Shown here: piece by piece, positions 61,427 to 64,000 of the stretch
How the letters are laid out: every line of letters begins with the position of its first letter
Position numbering within the stretch: the stretch's first letter is position 1
DNA from: DATAVB01 sp036267955
Lineage (GTDB): Bacteria; Actinomycetota; Actinomycetes; Mycobacteriales; QHCD01
Length of the DNA: 64,000 nucleotides
Direction of reading: 5' to 3'
Assembly (NCBI GenBank): GCA_036267955.1
Contig: DATAVB010000151.1
Location: forward strand, 1 to 64,000
Notes under the pieces: generated by a model
What the model was told of the DNA's origin: nothing
The model's input: the letters and a program-made list of their open reading frames with translations, nothing else
The model's database searches: none
Program-made: the position numbers and the translations under genes

Positions 61427-62629
61427 TCAACGGTCCCGGGCCGGCTCGCTGCGGACCGGCACGGTGAACACGCCGATCGCCGGAAACACCGCGGCCAGGG
61501 CGAAAGCGATCGCGTAACCCGGTCCGCCGATGACGGCCCCGAGCAGCGGCGGGGTCGCAAAGGCGACGAGGTTCTGCGAGGTGTTCTGCGCGCCGAGCGC
61601 ACGGCCGGACCAGGCCTGGCCGGCGATCTCGGCCGTCGCGGTGAACCCCAGACCGTTATCAGTCACGCTGATGACCGAGGCGGCGACCAGCGCGACCAGG
61701 GCAAGCACCGAATGCAAGCCGGTGCCGATGGCGAGCAGAATCATCGCGGCCGCGCTCGCCACCGCGATCTGCCGCATCGGGCGCAGCCGGCTGCCGGCCC
61801 GGTCCGACCAGACCCCGACCGCCAACCGGCCGAACGCCCCCAGCAGCTGGACAACCGCCAGCGCCCGGCCCGCCGGGGCACTGGACCAGCCGCGTTCGGT
61901 GACCAGGAATTCCAGGGCGAAGGCCGAGGTCGCGAATTGTGGCACCACCAGCAGCGCGCTGGCGCCGTGCACCCGCCACAGCGCGCTGGACCGGTACGGC
62001 GACCGATCCTTCTGCCCCGGCGCCCTTTTCTTCCGCGGCGGGTCCAGCACGAAGAGGCCGACGAGCACGGCCACCGCGATGCACAGCATTGCCGGAAAGA
62101 GGAGCGCGGCTCGAAATCCCCAGTGCGCGGAAAGCGGAGGCAAAGCGAGCGCGGCAACCACGAGGCCCAACGGCTGCGCCATCTGCCGGGCGCCCATGGC
62201 GAGCCCGCGCCGTTCGGGTGGGAACCATCCCATGACCACCCGGCCGCTGGCCGCGTTCACCGAAGCGCCGGCGGCACCGGCCAACGCGAATACGGCACCG
62301 AGATACCAGACCCCGTGGCCGAGCTGGCTGGCCAGCAGGATGAGTCCGCAGAGTCCGATGCCGACGGACATCACCAGCCGCTCGCCCCAGCGGTCGGCGG
62401 CCGCGCCCCAGGCGATCAGGCAGGCGACCAGGCCGATGGTCGGCGCCGCGATCAGCGCGCCGCCCTGCGCCAGCGACAGGTGCTCGGCCGCCCGGATGTC
62501 AGGCAGCAGGAACGGCAGGCCGTAGAGGAACGAGCAGGCGGCGGTCTGCCCGGCCAGCCCGAGGCCGAGCATCAGCCACCGTCGCTGGCCGATCGACTCC
62601 AGGTCAGGCCCCATGCGCAGGTTGGTCAC
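61427..62629 (-). CDS. MFS transporter
   Basis: The 400-residue permease has about twelve hydrophobic segments. The first half carries GGALIAAPTIGLVACLIAWG and the loop motif AADRWGERLVMSVGIG, and the second half LAVGVWSDRAGSRLRPMRQI, the matching loop motif. The central loop is basic (PPRKKRAPGQKDRSPYR). The substrate is unknown. The start is GTG 62629, or ATG 62614. Confidence 0.9.
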   Translation of the reverse strand: MTNLRMGPDLESIGQRRWLMLGLGLAGQTAACSFLYGLPFLLPDIRAAEHLSLAQGGALIAAPTIGLVACLIAWGAAADRWGERLVMSVGIGLCGLILLASQLGHGVWYLGAVFALAGAAGASVNAASGRVVMGWFPPERRGLAMGARQMAQPLGLVVAALALPPLSAHWGFRAALLFPAMLCIAVAVLVGLFVLDPPRKKRAPGQKDRSPYRSSALWRVHGASALLVVPQFATSAFALEFLVTERGWSSAPAGRALAVVQLLGAFGRLAVGVWSDRAGSRLRPMRQIAVASAAAMILLAIGTGLHSVLALVALVAASVISVTDNGLGFTATAEIAGQAWSGRALGAQNTSQNLVAFATPPLLGAVIGGPGYAIAFALAAVFPAIGVFTVPVRSEPARDR

Positions 62630-62688
62630 GCCGGCGAGTCTAGATCACTTCCGCCACATCATGAGAATCCGATCCTATATATTGAGAC

Positions 62689-63849
62689 TCAGTACAGCAG
62701 GCGGGCCTTGCCCTCCGGCCAGGCGAGCGTTGCGTAGAGCTGCACCATCGAGGCCTGCTGGATCGCCTGCGTCTCGCCGTTCGGGTCGAAGTGGAAGAGC
62801 CCGGTGGCCGGGTCGAGGAGCTGCCAACTGCTGTCGGCGTAGGCCTGCATCGCGTCCCGGTACCGGTGCCCACCAGTCACCGATTCCAGCAGCAACAGAT
62901 TCTTGAAGAAGATGGCGTTGAAGGTCGGACCCTGGCTCGGCAGGTTGTTCTGGTCGATGTAATAGGTATATGCGGCCTGCGCGATGCTTTCGGCGCTCTT
63001 CAGATACTTGCGGTCGTGCGTCACCTCGTAGAAGAGCACATTGACGCCGATCGGCACGCCCTGGTTGTACGACCATTGTGTCTTCTCGACATTTCCGGCC
63101 AGGTCGACGTGATCCCAATAGAGCCCATTCGGCGCGAGCAGATATTTGTTGGTCCAGTCGTACATTCGTTTCGACCAGTCGAGGTACGAACGCTTTCCGG
63201 TCACCTGGTAGAGCCGAAGGCCCAATTCGGCGGCCGGCATGTTGGAGACCGTGTTGCGGTCGGTCGACCAGGTCGCCTGCGTCCAGAAGACTCCACCGGG
63301 ATCGGCATGGCTGGAATCGGTGTCCCAGCCGGAAATCTCCAGCGCGAAGATCTGCTCGGCCCGGCGTAGCGCCGACCGGTCTCCGGACATCAGGAATTGC
63401 TGCGCCTTTTCCAGGCCGACCCAGTCGTTGTCGTCGTAGAACATGTCGCCGCCACCACCGTACGGCGCGATCGCGTACGAGTCATAGCCGGGAACGCCAG
63501 TCGTGCCGCCATCCGCCTTCCAGTACCGCTCCTGCCCGGTCGACCGGTCGCGCAGATCCGCGCCATAGTTCGCCCCGGGCAGGCCGGTCAGATCCAGCGT
63601 CGCCGCATGCGCCTGCGAGAACGGCCATTCGTACGAATAGGCATTATCGGCCGGCTGCACGGGATACTGCTCGTGGTAGAGGCCGGATCCGTCGTCGACA
63701 TAGAGATAATGTTGCAGCGCCGAATAGGTCAGCGCCGCGCGATCGCGGTCAGAGGGCAGATGCGAGCCCGCCGCCTGAGCCGACTGCTGGGTGGCAACGG
63801 TCAACAGCGCGGCCGCCGCTGCGGCGACCCAACCGAGTTTCGATTTCAT
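62689..63849 (-). CDS. Secreted glycoside hydrolase, GH76 family
   Basis: GH76 enzymes are alpha-1,6-mannanases acting on mannans. The 386-residue protein has a Sec signal peptide (MKSKLGWVAAAAAALLTVAT, then QQSAQA with cleavage near residue 26) and the GH76 catalytic pair Asp139-Asp140 in MFYDDNDWVGLEKA. Other family features are FWTQATWSTDRNTVSNMPAA and WSYNQGVPIGVNVLFYEVT. It is expected to be extracellular and could act on fungal or actinobacterial cell-wall mannans. Confidence 0.9.
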   Translation of the reverse strand: MKSKLGWVAAAAAALLTVATQQSAQAAGSHLPSDRDRAALTYSALQHYLYVDDGSGLYHEQYPVQPADNAYSYEWPFSQAHAATLDLTGLPGANYGADLRDRSTGQERYWKADGGTTGVPGYDSYAIAPYGGGGDMFYDDNDWVGLEKAQQFLMSGDRSALRRAEQIFALEISGWDTDSSHADPGGVFWTQATWSTDRNTVSNMPAAELGLRLYQVTGKRSYLDWSKRMYDWTNKYLLAPNGLYWDHVDLAGNVEKTQWSYNQGVPIGVNVLFYEVTHDRKYLKSAESIAQAAYTYYIDQNNLPSQGPTFNAIFFKNLLLLESVTGGHRYRDAMQAYADSSWQLLDPATGLFHFDPNGETQAIQQASMVQLYATLAWPEGKARLLY

Positions 63850-63961
63850 CGCGCGCCCCCTATTTCTGAGAACGTTATCGGAAATCTAGACCCCGGACCT
63901 CGACCGGTCAATAGCCCGTTAATACCTCGATGTCACCGGTACTTCCGGGCAGGATACGACC

Positions 63962-64000
63962 ATGGAGGAAATCACCGAGGCATTCGGGTTGGGCGAGCCC
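63962..64000 (+). CDS. Start of a further gene, cut by the window edge
   Basis: An ATG at 63962, about 9 bases after an AGGA sequence, opens a frame MEEITEAFGLGEP that continues past the window. It diverges from the GH76 gene. Too little is visible to name it. Confidence 0.45.
   Translation, partial: MEEITEAFGLGEP

Noticed and set aside
59832..61517. A 561-codon plus-strand frame opposite the second anchored SBP
   Set aside because: It is an antisense shadow with no recognisable domain.

Overview
The window is high-G+C DNA with frequent GTG (and one TTG) start codons, 4-base ATGA/GTGA gene overlaps and a gene content typical of a soil actinobacterium: an actinobacterial paaABCDE/paaN/paaK set, a dimeric-type branched-chain keto-acid dehydrogenase, MT0933-type and SseB-type proteins, EspC/T7SS-type genes, GH76 and repeated peptide ABC transporters. 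I cannot fix the genus. No rRNA, tRNA, CRISPR array, insertion sequence or replication origin was seen. Almost all of the window is protein-coding.

Layout. 1-2.2 kb: a truncated gene, an MFS exporter and its divergent HxlR regulator. 2.4-10.3 kb: one tightly overlapped minus-strand operon (SDR, M20 peptidase, P1/S58 peptidase, then a lipoprotein-type peptide-binding protein, two permeases and two ATPases). 10.5-18.1 kb: galE, an orphan MT0933-like protein, two SseB-domain proteins, a GlcNAc-kinase-like ATPase, a methyltransferase/TetR pair and a YceI/MarR pair. 18.2-28.3 kb: an acyl-CoA dehydrogenase and the phenylacetate catabolic genes (paaK divergent from paaN-thiolase, then paaABCDE). 28.3-34.8 kb: DUF421 protein, small CxxC protein, soluble transhydrogenase, PAP2 protein, and a LuxR-type two-component system co-expressed with a DUF4097 protein. 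34.9-37.1 kb: a decayed type VII secretion-associated toxin locus. 37.3-48.0 kb: TetR/aldo-keto reductase, bkdABC, M20 peptidase, XRE/MFS pair, D-aminopeptidase. 48.2-61.0 kb: two complete, paralogous peptide ABC operons pointing at each other with an LD-carboxypeptidase at the junction. 61.4-64 kb: MFS, GH76 and the start of a further gene.

How it fits together. Three peptide importers, two M20 peptidases, a P1 peptidase, an M55 D-aminopeptidase, an LD-carboxypeptidase and a GlcNAc-kinase-like protein suggest a genome region devoted to scavenging peptides, some perhaps cell-wall derived (inference). The paa and bkd genes feed aromatic and branched-chain carbon into acyl-CoA pools.

Most interesting. 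(1) At 34.9-37.1 kb an EspC-like gene is knocked out of frame by an exact 14-bp tandem duplication, and the next gene, a WxG/EndoU polymorphic toxin, is split by one extra base and carries only half an EndoU domain fused to an unrecognised, more A+T-rich tail. (2) Intergenic spaces hold long palindromes that fall into at least four families with two members each; in one family stem substitutions are compensated on the other arm while the loop is conserved, and in another the loop is conserved while the stem differs. They favour gene 3' ends, especially convergent ones.
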